This document shows positions 8,250 to 16,126 of a stretch of DNA of 64,000 nt, one piece after another. Each line of letters begins with the position of its first letter. Position 1 is the first letter of the stretch. Below the pieces are notes generated by a model, which searched no databases, was not told the origin of the DNA, and was given only the letters and a program-made list of their open reading frames with translations. This DNA comes from Cellulomonas composti. Its GTDB lineage: Bacteria > Actinomycetota > Actinomycetes > Actinomycetales > Cellulomonadaceae. Location of the stretch: positions 87,260 to 151,259 of the forward strand of contig NZ_BJWG01000010.1 of NCBI RefSeq assembly GCF_007990245.1, in the 5' to 3' direction. The position numbers and the translations under genes are program-made.

Positions 8250-9225
8250 ATGAGTTCGCGAGCCGCACTCGATCCCGCTCTCGCCGCGGCGCTCGCCGCC
8301 GTGCCCGACGGTGTGCTGTCGACGCAGGTGCTGCAGCGGCTGGGGCTCGGGTCACGGGACGTGCGACGCGCCATGCGCGCAGGCCTGCTCACGAGGGTCC
8401 GCCCCGACGCGTACGTGCGAGCGTCGGTGTGGAAGGACGCCCATCTCGGAGACCAGCACCTCCTGCTGGTCCGCCGCCGGTGCACGGCTGAGCGAGCCGG
8501 TGTTCTCGCACGAGTCGGCCGCCGCACTGTGGAACCTGCCGGTCCTTCCGCAGATGGTCGGTGGCGTCGAACCGGCCCCCGTCGCGCACGTCGTCGAGCC
8601 CTGGCGTGGCGGTGGCTCATCGACGGCCTCGTTGCGGGTCCACTCGAGCACCACGGCGCCGAACGTCGTCGAGCGTGACGGCCGGTGCCTCACCTCGCTC
8701 GCCGACACGGTGCTGGCACTGGCCCGTGATCGGTCGTGGGTGGCCGGCGTCGCGGCAGCGGACGCGGCACTGCGCAAGCGCACCGTCACGCGGGAGGAGC
8801 TGTTCGAGCGGCTCGCTGACTTCCGTGGCGCGTCGGGTGTCCGCAAGGCGAGCCGGGTGATCGCCTTCGCCGATCCGCGAGCGGCGTCCGCGGGAGAGTC
8901 GGTGAGCCGGGCGCGGATGCACGAGCTCGGTCTCGCACCGCCCGAGCTTCAGAAGCAGTTCGACGACGCGACCGGGCCGATCGGTCTCGTCGACTTCTGG
9001 TGGTCGAAGCAGCGACTGGTGGGCGAGTTCGACGGGCGCATGAAGTACCGCGTCGGTGGCATCGTCGACTATCGCGCGGTCGAGCAGCGAGTCTGGGAAG
9101 AGAAGCGCCGCGAGGACCGCCTGCGCGCGACGGGCGTGCTCGTCACCAGGTGGACCTGGGCAGAGGCGATGGACCTCCAGCGATTCCTCGCCCACCTCAC
9201 CGCGGCCGGCGTCCCCCGACTCTGA
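8250..9225 (+). pseudogene. AbiEi-like winged-helix / DUF559 nuclease-fold protein, frameshifted
   Basis: Two reading frames together give one typical protein of about 325 residues. Residues 1-75 (ATG at 8250, AAGGTG upstream) resemble the AbiEi-type N-terminal winged helix (DGVLSTQVLQRLGL, then MRAGLLTRVRPDAYV). From about 8480 the continuation is in another frame: ARLSEPVFSHESAAALWNLP, ending in a DUF559/Vsr-like PD-(D/E)XK region (GLVDFWW, GEFDGRMKY, WEEKRREDRLRATG). One extra base, or two missing, at about 8473-8482 in GGTCCGCCGCCGGTGC explains the break. It could be a real inactivation, a sequencing error or a variable site. The gene lies between inverted 19-bp repeat arrays, suggesting accessory DNA. 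Confidence 0.85.
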
Positions 9226-9267
9226 CCCACCCCACCCTCCCGCCGACCGCTCCTCCCGCCCACCAGC

Positions 9268-9313
9268 ACTGCCGCTGACCGCCGCTGCCGCTGACGGCCG
9301 CTGCCGCTGACCG
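9268..9313. repeat. 16-bp tandem repeat after the DUF559 gene
   Basis: GCCGCTGAC recurs at 9271, 9287 and 9303, period 16 bp, within a C-rich stretch downstream of the stop codon. It has no coding potential and no hairpin with a T-run. Confidence 0.7.
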
Positions 9314-9341
9314 CTCCCGGGGAGCGTCGTCGACAGGTGCG

Positions 9342-9977
9342 GGGGTGAGGTCGCTGCTGGGGTCGGCGCGTCGCGACTGGGACGGTTCCGCGACTACGGA
9401 CCCCCGGAGCGTCGACGGACCCCGCGACGGCGCCGTCCGCAGACGCGTGAGGTGTCCGCAGACGCGCGGGGAGAGCCGGGGGCTGGGGTCGGGGCGCGGG
9501 GAGCCGGGGGCGGGGGGAGCTGGGGCGCGGGAAGCATGGTGCGGGGTGACGCTGCTGGGGTCGGCGCGTCGCGGCTGGGGCGGTTGCGCGACTGCGGACC
9601 GCTGGAGCATCGACGGACCCCGCGACGGCACCGTCCGCAGACGCGTGAGGTGTCCGCAGACGCTGGGCCGGTCCGCAGACGCGCGAGGTGTCCGCAGACG
9701 CTGGGCCGGTCCGCAGACGCGCGGGGAGAGCCGGGGGCTGGGGTCGGGGCGCGGGGAGCCGGGGGCGGGGGGAGCCGGGGCGCGGGGAGCATGGTGCGGG
9801 GTGAGGGCGCAGCTGGGGTCGGCGCGTCGCGGCTGGGGCGGTTCCGCGACTGCGGACCGCTGGAGCATCGACGGACCCCGCGACGGCACCGTCCGCAGAC
9901 GCGCGAGGTGTCCGCAGACGCTAGGCCGGTCCACAGACGCGCGAGGTGTCCGCGGACGCTGGGTCGGTCCGCAGACG
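9342..9977. repeat. Right 19-bp repeat array, inverted relative to the left one
   Basis: Twelve copies of GTCCGCAGACG, the reverse complement of the left-array core, in three groups, each spaced exactly 19 bp: 9435 and 9454; 9633, 9652, 9671, 9690 and 9709; 9891, 9910, 9929, 9948 and 9967 (two carry one mismatch). Each group follows a copy of the reversed 93-bp block. Groups are separated by G-rich spacers of about 80 bp at 9465-9545 and 9720-9800 that are nearly identical, giving a higher-order direct repeat of about 255 bp. The whole gene-free stretch is 9226-10074; the rest holds only G-rich DNA. Confidence 0.9.
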
Positions 9978-10074
9978 CGCGGGGAGAGTTGGGGGCGTGC
10001 GCCGGGAGCCGGAGTCGCGGAGTGCGGGTCGCGGAGTGCGGGGCGCGGCCGGAGGCGAGGGCGGGAGGCCGGGG

Positions 10075-11505
10075 CTAGTCGGTGGTGCGTTGGTGGAGCA
10101 TGCGGGCCACCTCGGCGATGGTTCCGGACATCGACGGGTAGACCGTGCTCGCCTCGGCGACCTGGTCGACGGTCATCCGGTGGGCGATCGCGAGCGTGAG
10201 CGGGAACACCGACTCGCTCGCACGCGGTCCGACGAGCACCGCCCCGAGCACCGTGCCGGAGCCCTGCTGCGCGAAGATCTTCACGAACCCCTCGCGCACA
10301 CCCAGCATCTTGGCGCGCGCGTTGCGCGCGATCGGGAGTGACGAGACGACGTACCGCACGCCCTCCTGCTGCAGGCGCGCCTCGGAGTAGCCGACCGTGG
10401 CGATCTCGGGCGCGGTGAAGATGTTCGCGGACACGCCGCGCAGCGACAGCGGCGTCACGGCGTCGCCCAGCGCGTGCGACATCGCGATCCGGCCCTGCGT
10501 CGCGGCGACGGACGCGAGCGGCAGCACGCCGGTCACGTCGCCGGCGGCGTACACGCCGCGCGCCGTGGTGCGCGAGACCTTGTCGACCTCGATGTGCCCG
10601 GACGGCGTGAGCCGGACGCCGGCGTCCTCGAGCCCGAGGCCGTGCGTCGTCGGAATCGAGCCGACCGCGAACAGCACGTGCGACCCCTCGACCTCACGAC
10701 CGTCGACGAGCGTGACGACGACGCCGTCGGCCGTGCGTCGCGCACCGGCCGCTCGGGAGCGGGACAGGACGCTCATGCCGCGCGCACGGAAGACGTCCTC
10801 GATCAGCGCGGCCGCGTCGGCGTCCTCACCGGGCAGCACGCGGTCGCGCGACGACACGAGCGTCACGCGCGCACCGAGCGACGTGTACGCGCCCGCGAAC
10901 TCGGCACCCGTCACACCGGACCCGACGACGACGAGGTGCTCGGGCAGCGCCGTCAGCTCGTAGAGCTGCATCCACGTGAAGATCCGCTCGCCGTCGGGCC
11001 GGGCCTCCGCCAGCTCCCGCGGGCGGGCGCCCGTGGCGACCAGGACGACGTCCGCGTCGAGCCGCTCGTCGGGGATGCCCGAGGGGGCCTCGACGACCAC
11101 GACCGACGGACCGTCGAGCCGCCCGCGGCCCTGCACGACGCGCACGCCCTCGCGCTCGAGGCGCGCCCGGATGTCCGCGGACTGCGCGGCCGCGAGCGCC
11201 TTGACCCGCGTGTTCACCGCGGCGATGTCGATGTGGTGGCGGGTGTCCCCGCCGCTCGTCGCGGACCGGATGCCGAGCTCGGATGCACGGTCCGCGATCG
11301 TCATCCACTCGGCGGTCGCGATGAGCGTCTTGGAGGGGACGACGTCCGTGAGCACCGCGGCCCCGCCGACGCCGTGCTGCTCGACGACCGTGACGTCCGC
11401 ACCAAGACGGCGCGCCACCAGGGCTGCCTCGTACCCGCCGGGACCGCCCCCGACGACGACGACGCGGGTGGCTGACGGGTCCGGCGCCAGGATGCCTGTG
11501 CTCAC
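10075..11505 (-). CDS. lpdA: LpdA-type flavoprotein, NAD(P)H:quinone reductase (lipoamide dehydrogenase homologue without redox cysteines)
   Basis: 476 residues of the pyridine nucleotide-disulphide oxidoreductase fold: FAD motif VVVVGGGPGGYEA at about 15-27, an NAD(P)-binding VVVGSGVTGAEFAG motif, and a C-terminal dimerisation domain. Where true lipoamide dehydrogenases have a CxxxxC pair, this protein reads GGAAVLTDVVPSK, so both cysteines are gone. The C-terminal catalytic His-Glu is also replaced (ASTVYPSMSGTIAEV). The mycobacterial homologue Rv3303c (LpdA) is an NAD(P)H:quinone reductase, so a quinone or dye reductase role is inferred. GTG at 11505 is divergent from the PNP gene. Confidence 0.88.
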   Translation of the reverse strand: MSTGILAPDPSATRVVVVGGGPGGYEAALVARRLGADVTVVEQHGVGGAAVLTDVVPSKTLIATAEWMTIADRASELGIRSATSGGDTRHHIDIAAVNTRVKALAAAQSADIRARLEREGVRVVQGRGRLDGPSVVVVEAPSGIPDERLDADVVLVATGARPRELAEARPDGERIFTWMQLYELTALPEHLVVVGSGVTGAEFAGAYTSLGARVTLVSSRDRVLPGEDADAAALIEDVFRARGMSVLSRSRAAGARRTADGVVVTLVDGREVEGSHVLFAVGSIPTTHGLGLEDAGVRLTPSGHIEVDKVSRTTARGVYAAGDVTGVLPLASVAATQGRIAMSHALGDAVTPLSLRGVSANIFTAPEIATVGYSEARLQQEGVRYVVSSLPIARNARAKMLGVREGFVKIFAQQGSGTVLGAVLVGPRASESVFPLTLAIAHRMTVDQVAEASTVYPSMSGTIAEVARMLHQRTTD

Positions 11506-11511
11506 GGGTGC

Positions 11512-11517
11512 ATTCTG
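11512..11517 (-). promoter_or_regulatory. Possible leaderless -10 hexamer for lpdA
   Basis: CAGAAT on the minus strand ends 6 bp before the GTG at 11505. It differs from TANNNT at the first base but has the same spacing as the other leaderless starts in this window. Confidence 0.35.
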
Positions 11518-11554
11518 CCGTCCGACGAGCCCTGCGGCCGCCCGGGCGTCGGAC

Positions 11555-11560
11555 TAGCCT
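11555..11560 (+). promoter_or_regulatory. Leaderless -10 hexamer for purine nucleoside phosphorylase
   Basis: TAGCCT ends 6 bp before the ATG at 11567, and there is no ribosome binding site in between, so the mRNA probably begins at the start codon. Confidence 0.5.
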
Positions 11561-11566
11561 GCGAGC

Positions 11567-12397
11567 ATGAGCGACCTCCTGGACCTCGACGACCCGACCA
11601 CCGACCCCTTCGACGTCGCACGCGCGGCCGCCGAGCACCTCGCGGAGGCGACCGGTGTGGCCCACCACGACGTGGCGCTCGTGCTCGGCTCCGGGTGGGG
11701 CGGCGCGGCCGACCTGCTCGGCGAGACGGTGGCCGAGGTGCCCGCGACGTCGGTGCCGGGGTTCTCCGCCGCGGCCGTCGTCGGGCACTCCGGGACGATC
11801 CGCTCGGTGCGCATCGGGGACGGCGACAAGCACGCTCTGGTGCTCGGCTCGCGCACGCACCTGTACGAGGGCCGGGGGGTCCGGCGCGTCGTGCACGGGA
11901 TGCGGACGGCCGCGGCGACGGGCGCCCGCACCGTGGTGCTGACCAACGGCTGCGGCGGGCTCAACCCCGCCTGGGCGCCGGGCACGCCGGTGCTCATCAG
12001 CGACCACATCAACCTGACCGCGACGTCACCGCTCGAGGGTGCGACGTTCGTCGACCTCACGGACCTGTACTCCGCGCGCCTGCGGGCGGTCGCCCACGAG
12101 GTCGACGCCGGGCTCGACGAAGGCGTGTACGTGCAGTTCCGCGGACCGCACTACGAGACGCCGGCGGAGGTCGCGATGGCCGGGCGGATCGGCGGCGACC
12201 TCGTCGGGATGTCGACGACGCTCGAGGCGATCGCAGCCCGGCACGCGGGGATGGAGGTGCTCGGCATCTCGCTGGTCACCAACCTTGCCGCAGGCGTCGG
12301 CACCGAGGCGCTCTCGCACGAGGAGGTGCTCGAGGCGGGGCGCGCCGCGGGGCCGCGGATCAGCGCGCTGCTCGCGGAGGTCGTGCGCCGGCTCTGA
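11567..12397 (+). CDS. Purine nucleoside phosphorylase (trimeric type)
   Basis: Splits inosine, guanosine and their deoxy forms with phosphate to the base and (deoxy)ribose-1-phosphate. 276 residues, the usual size of the trimeric PNP family. Visible motifs are the phosphate loop GSGWGG at residues 41-46, HSGTIRS, the NGCGGLNP loop, the base-site stretch FRGPHYETPAE and VGMSTTLEA. The gene corresponds to deoD (Rv3307) of M. tuberculosis, followed as there by a phosphohexomutase gene. Its product feeds the mutase, and DeoC further downstream. Confidence 0.94.
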   Translation: MSDLLDLDDPTTDPFDVARAAAEHLAEATGVAHHDVALVLGSGWGGAADLLGETVAEVPATSVPGFSAAAVVGHSGTIRSVRIGDGDKHALVLGSRTHLYEGRGVRRVVHGMRTAAATGARTVVLTNGCGGLNPAWAPGTPVLISDHINLTATSPLEGATFVDLTDLYSARLRAVAHEVDAGLDEGVYVQFRGPHYETPAEVAMAGRIGGDLVGMSTTLEAIAARHAGMEVLGISLVTNLAAGVGTEALSHEEVLEAGRAAGPRISALLAEVVRRL

Positions 12398-12473
12398 CGC
12401 CGCCGACCGCGGCACGAGCCGGATCTCCATGCCCTGGCCTGCGTCCGGGGTCGTGCGGCGCGCGACGGATCAC

Positions 12474-12479
12474 TACGTT
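12474..12479 (+). promoter_or_regulatory. Leaderless -10 hexamer for the phosphohexomutase gene
   Basis: TACGTT ends 6 bp before the ATG at 12486. It suggests a separate promoter for the mutase gene, 88 bp behind the PNP gene. Confidence 0.5.
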
Positions 12480-12485
12480 GGGGAC

Positions 12486-14324
12486 ATGAGCAACGAGGCT
12501 TGGGACGATCTGCGCGCCCGCGTCGAGCAGTGGATCGACGACGATCCCGATCCGCGCACCGCGGCCGAGCTGCGGGACCTGATCGACACCGCGGAGCGAC
12601 ACACGGTGGGAGCCCCGACGAACCCGACCGAGGACGGCCTCGACCGCGCCGCAGCGGCCGCCCGTACCGAGCTCGCGGACCGGTTCCGCGGGCCGCTCGA
12701 GTTCGGCACCGCCGGGCTGCGCGGCCGCGTCGAGGGCGGACCGCACCGGATGAACCGTGCCGTCGTCATCCGCGCCGCCGCGGGGCTGTCCGACTACCTG
12801 CTCGGCGAGCTCGACGGCCTGCCCGCCCCGCGCGTCGTCGTCGGGTACGACGCACGGCACGGATCGCACGACTTCGCGTACGACACGGCGGCAGTCATGA
12901 CGGCCGTCGGCATCGACGTGATGGTGCTCCCGAGCCCGCTGCCGACGCCCGTGCTGGCGTTCGCGGTGCGCCACCTCGGCGCCGACGCGGGCGTCATGGT
13001 CACCGCGTCGCACAACCCGCCGCGCGACAACGGGTACAAGGTGTACCTCGGCGGTCGCGTCGTGACCGACGCCGGTCAGGGCTCGCAGATCGTGCCGCCG
13101 GCCGACTCGGCGATCGCCGCCGAGATCGCGCGCGTGCACTCGGTCGCCTCCGTGCCGCGCGCCGAGTCCGGCTGGACCGTGCTGGGCGACGAGATCGTCG
13201 ACGAGTACGTCGCCGCGACCCTCACGCTGGCCGACCCGACGATCGGCGCCGCGGCGGGCGACCTGCGCATCGTGCTCACGCCGCTGCACGGCGTGGGCGG
13301 CGCGCTCGGCGAGCGGGTGCTGCGCGCCGCGGGCTTCACCGACGTGCTCGTCGTGCCCGAGCAGAGCGCACCCGACCCGGACTTCCCGACCGTCGCGTTC
13401 CCGAACCCCGAGGAGCCGGGCGCGATCGACCTCGCGCTCGGACTCGCGAGCGACCAGCGCGCCGACCTCGTCATCGCGCTCGACCCGGACGCCGACCGCT
13501 GCGCCGTCGCGGTGCTCGACCCGCGCGCACGCACGCACCGCGGCCCCGACACCGCGGGCGCCGAGGGCTGGCGGATGCTGCACGGCGACGAGACCGGGTC
13601 GCTGCTCGGCGCGATCGTCGCGCGGCGGATCGCCGCCGAACCCGGCCCGATCGACCCCGAGACCACGTTCGCCAGCTCGATCGTGTCCTCGCGCCTGCTG
13701 TCGCGCATCGCCGCGGCCGCGGGCGTGCAGCACCGCCAGACCCTCACCGGTTTCAAGTGGCTCTCGCGCGTTGACGGGTTGGCGTACGCGTACGAGGAGG
13801 CGCTCGGGTACTGCGTCGCCCCGCAGAACGTGCACGACAAGGACGGCATGTCAGCCGCGCTGCTCGTCGCGTCCGCGGCCGCCCGGCTCAAGGCCGAGGG
13901 GCGCACGCCGATGGACGTGCTCGACGACCTCGCGCGCGCGCACGGCCTGCACCTCACGGGTCAGGTGTCCGCGCGGTTCGACGACCTGGCGCAGATCCCC
14001 GCGACCGTGCAGCGACTGCGCGAGGCTCCCCCGACGACCGTCGGCGGCTCGCCCGTCACCTCGGTCGTCGATCTCGCGCACGGGTCCGACGAGGACCGCG
14101 ACGGACTGCCCCCGACCGAGGGACTGCGGCTCGACGCCGCCGACCGCACCCGCGTCATCGTCCGACCGTCGGGGACCGAACCCAAGGTCAAGTGCTACCT
14201 CGAGGTGATCGAGCCCGTCGCACCCGATGCCGACGACGCCGCGGTGGGTGTCGCCCGCGAGCGCGCCCGGCACCGGCTCGACCAGGTGGCCGCCGACATG
14301 CGCTCGGCCCTCGGCATCGGCTGA
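12486..14324 (+). CDS. Alpha-D-phosphohexomutase family protein (PmmB type; probable phosphopentomutase/phosphoglucomutase)
   Basis: 612 residues with all four domains. FGTAGLRG opens domain 1. The catalytic phosphoserine is S175 in TASHNPP. The Mg site is DPDADR at 333-338, and the phosphate-binding loop RPSGTEPK is near residue 560. Length and the GTAGLRG start place it with the PGM2/PgcA-like group rather than the 450-residue phosphomannomutases. That group and its position next to PNP, as with mycobacterial pmmB (Rv3308), make conversion of (deoxy)ribose-1-phosphate to the 5-phosphate the likely job, but hexose phosphates cannot be excluded. Confidence 0.88.
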   Translation: MSNEAWDDLRARVEQWIDDDPDPRTAAELRDLIDTAERHTVGAPTNPTEDGLDRAAAAARTELADRFRGPLEFGTAGLRGRVEGGPHRMNRAVVIRAAAGLSDYLLGELDGLPAPRVVVGYDARHGSHDFAYDTAAVMTAVGIDVMVLPSPLPTPVLAFAVRHLGADAGVMVTASHNPPRDNGYKVYLGGRVVTDAGQGSQIVPPADSAIAAEIARVHSVASVPRAESGWTVLGDEIVDEYVAATLTLADPTIGAAAGDLRIVLTPLHGVGGALGERVLRAAGFTDVLVVPEQSAPDPDFPTVAFPNPEEPGAIDLALGLASDQRADLVIALDPDADRCAVAVLDPRARTHRGPDTAGAEGWRMLHGDETGSLLGAIVARRIAAEPGPIDPETTFASSIVSSRLLSRIAAAAGVQHRQTLTGFKWLSRVDGLAYAYEEALGYCVAPQNVHDKDGMSAALLVASAAARLKAEGRTPMDVLDDLARAHGLHLTGQVSARFDDLAQIPATVQRLREAPPTTVGGSPVTSVVDLAHGSDEDRDGLPPTEGLRLDAADRTRVIVRPSGTEPKVKCYLEVIEPVAPDADDAAVGVARERARHRLDQVAADMRSALGIG

Positions 14325-14348
14325 CGCCCCGGCGCAGCTCGAGCCCCT

Positions 14349-14396
14349 CGACCAGACGCACCTCCGAACAGACGCACCTGCGACCAGACGCACCTC
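14349..14396. repeat. Three tandem 16-bp repeats at the end of the mutase gene
   Basis: CGACCAGACGCACCTC is repeated three times head to tail (14349, 14365, 14381), with two changes in the middle copy. The last copy runs into the left arm of the terminator stem. Confidence 0.85.
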
Positions 14397-14434
14397 GGCG
14401 CGGCGGTCCCGGAGGAGGCCCGCCGCGCCGAGGT
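14392..14434. terminator. Strong bidirectional terminator hairpin
   Basis: ACCTCGGCGCGGCGG (14392-14406) and its exact reverse complement at 14420-14434 form a perfect 15-bp stem with a 13-nt loop between the convergent mutase and Thr-Glu-Pro repeat genes. There is no T-tract, as is usual for high-GC actinobacterial terminators. Confidence 0.8.
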
Positions 14435-14483
14435 CCGTTACCCGCCGACCGGGTCCAGGGGTCGGAGGGGGTCGGGTGTCAGG

Positions 14484-14996
14484 TCAGGGCCGGCCACCGC
14501 CGTGGTGGCCGCCGCCGTGACCGTGACCGCGGTCGCGTCGGCCGTCGTTCCCGGGCTGACCGTGGTGCTGGTGGTCCTTGTGGCGACCGTCGCGGTCGTG
14601 GCCGTCACCCGGGTCGCACGGGTCTGACGGTGACGGGCTCGGGGTCGGGTCGGTCGGCGACGGCTCGGGCGTGGGCTCCGTCGTCGGCTCGGGCGTCGGC
14701 TCCGTCGTCGGCTCCGGCGTCGGCTCGGTCGTCGGCTCGGTCGTCGGCTCGGTCGTCGGCTCCGTGGTCGGCTCGGTCGTTGGCTCCGTGGTCGGCTCCG
14801 TCGTCGGCTCGGTGGTCGGCGTTCCGGATGCCGTGACGTACGGCCACGGACGACCGACGCCGGGGTCGCCGTCCTGGTGCGCCACGGCGGGCACCACACC
14901 GATGAGACCGACTGCCAACGCCACGCCGGTCACCTTCACGGGGGTCCCGAGTGCGGCCACCTTGGCGAGAAGTGCTGCGAGGGTCGTGTTGATCAC
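14484..14996 (-). CDS. Exported or membrane-anchored Thr-Glu-Pro repeat protein with His/Gly-rich tail
   Basis: 170 residues of unknown function. Residues 1-20 are amphipathic (INTTLAALLAKVAALG), followed by a hydrophobic segment VTGVALAVGLIGVVPAVA that acts as signal or anchor. About eight PTTE units and mixed PTPEPTTE units follow, encoded by a 12-bp DNA repeat, then a tail rich in Gly, His and Asp (GHDRDGRHKDHQHHG, HGHGGGHHGGG) that could bind metal. A GGAGG at 15002-15006 would overlap a GTG at 15002, so the GTG at 14996, five bases further on, is chosen. The repeat resembles cell-wall spacer regions, but no sorting motif is seen. Confidence 0.65.
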   Translation of the reverse strand: MINTTLAALLAKVAALGTPVKVTGVALAVGLIGVVPAVAHQDGDPGVGRPWPYVTASGTPTTEPTTEPTTEPTTEPTTEPTTEPTTEPTTEPTPEPTTEPTPEPTTEPTPEPSPTDPTPSPSPSDPCDPGDGHDRDGRHKDHQHHGQPGNDGRRDRGHGHGGGHHGGGRP

Positions 14997-15151
14997 GTCC
15001 ACCTCCAGGATCGTCGCGGTCCCGTTGTCCGCACCTCGTCGGGGTGCCGGGCCGCTCCATTCCCCTGAGTCATCGAGCCGGTCCGCGCCAGGGGTACGGC
15101 TCGGACCGAGATCGACGCTGACCTGCGTAGACGTGTCGACGCACCGACGCG

Positions 15152-16126
15152 TCAGGGGCCGGTGCGGCCGCCGCCGTCGTCGCCTCCGCCGCCCCAGCCG
15201 CTGCCGCGTCCGTCGCCGGAACCGCCGCCGGAGCCGCCGCCGCCGTCTCCACGACCGTCGTCACCACGACCGTCGTCACCACGACCGGAGCCGCCGTCGT
15301 TCCCCCGGCCGTCGTCGCCACCGTCGCCGTCGGGGTGATCGTCGCGGTCGTCGCGACCGCCACCCTCGTCGCCACCGCGGTCGCGCCAGCGGCCGTCTCC
15401 GTGGCCGTCGTCGCCACGACCGTCGTCCCAACGGTCGTCCCCACGACCGTCGTCCCAACGGTCGTCGCCACGACCGTCATTCCAGCGGTCGTCGCCGCTG
15501 CCGTCACTGCCGGAACGATCGTCGGGAACGGTCGGCACGACGGGCACCGCGCGCTCGCTCGAGGACGGCGACGGCGTGGGCGTCGGCGATGTCCCGGCGG
15601 GAACAGGCATCACGGGCCCGTCACCCGAGATGGTGCGCCACGCGTCGTTGACGAGGTCGACCACCGCCTGGCGCTGGAGCGCGGGCGGCGCGATACCCGT
15701 GGCCGCGGCAACACCCGACGCGACACCGACCGTCACGGCCGTGATCCCGACGACCGCCCCGACCCTGCGCAGCAGCACGACACGTCCCGACGAGCCGGCG
15801 AGACGCGACGTCCCGGCGCCGGCCCCGGCCTCGAGCACGCCATCGGGCCCGGGCGCGACATCGGACCCGGGCGCCACATCGGGCCCGGACGCCACGACCG
15901 GTGCGGGTGCGGTGGCAGGCACTGCGCGCAGGGTGCGCACGGACGACGACGCACCGGCCGCGAAGATCGCGCGCAGCTCGTCGGACGGTGCGGGCGCGGC
16001 GGACCGCGAGAGCGCGTGCAGACCCGCGACGAAGGAGGTCAGCTCCGGCTCGTCCGGGACCGTCTCTCCGGCGAGCAGCAGGTCGTCCGGGATGCGCACA
16101 TCCAGGTCATCGTCACGGGGGCTCAT
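15152..16126 (-). CDS. Probable anti-sigma factor or sigma-linked membrane protein with Gly/Asp/Arg repeat tail
   Basis: 324 residues; ATG at 16126 overlaps the stop of the sigma gene (ATGA), so the two are translationally coupled, the usual layout for sigma/anti-sigma pairs. Residues 1-125 are cytosolic, with an acidic start (SPRDDDLDVRIPDDLLLAGE). A transmembrane segment VVGITAVTVGVASGVAAATG follows, then a Ser/Thr/Pro spacer and a long outside tail of Gly-Asp-Arg. In the tail a 9-residue unit (DDRWDDGRG) is repeated three times before degenerating. No zinc-binding HxxxCxxC motif is present, so the anti-sigma role rests on context only. Confidence 0.65.
   Translation of the reverse strand: MSPRDDDLDVRIPDDLLLAGETVPDEPELTSFVAGLHALSRSAAPAPSDELRAIFAAGASSSVRTLRAVPATAPAPVVASGPDVAPGSDVAPGPDGVLEAGAGAGTSRLAGSSGRVVLLRRVGAVVGITAVTVGVASGVAAATGIAPPALQRQAVVDLVNDAWRTISGDGPVMPVPAGTSPTPTPSPSSSERAVPVVPTVPDDRSGSDGSGDDRWNDGRGDDRWDDGRGDDRWDDGRGDDGHGDGRWRDRGGDEGGGRDDRDDHPDGDGGDDGRGNDGGSGRGDDGRGDDGRGDGGGGSGGGSGDGRGSGWGGGGDDGGGRTGP

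Noticed and set aside
8250..9225. AbiE toxin-antitoxin pair
   Set aside because: Only an AbiEi-like winged helix fused to a DUF559 domain is seen; no AbiEii nucleotidyltransferase gene is adjacent.
9394..10078. Several overlapping open frames in the right 19-bp array
   Set aside because: They occur in all frames with repetitive Ser/Ala/Asp/Arg content and follow from the repeat; none has a start signal or domain.
14605..15651. Open frames opposite the repeat proteins, rich in Val-Gly-Ser or Arg
   Set aside because: Mirror images of the 12-bp and 27-bp repeats; the minus-strand frames have ribosome binding sites or coupling, these do not.
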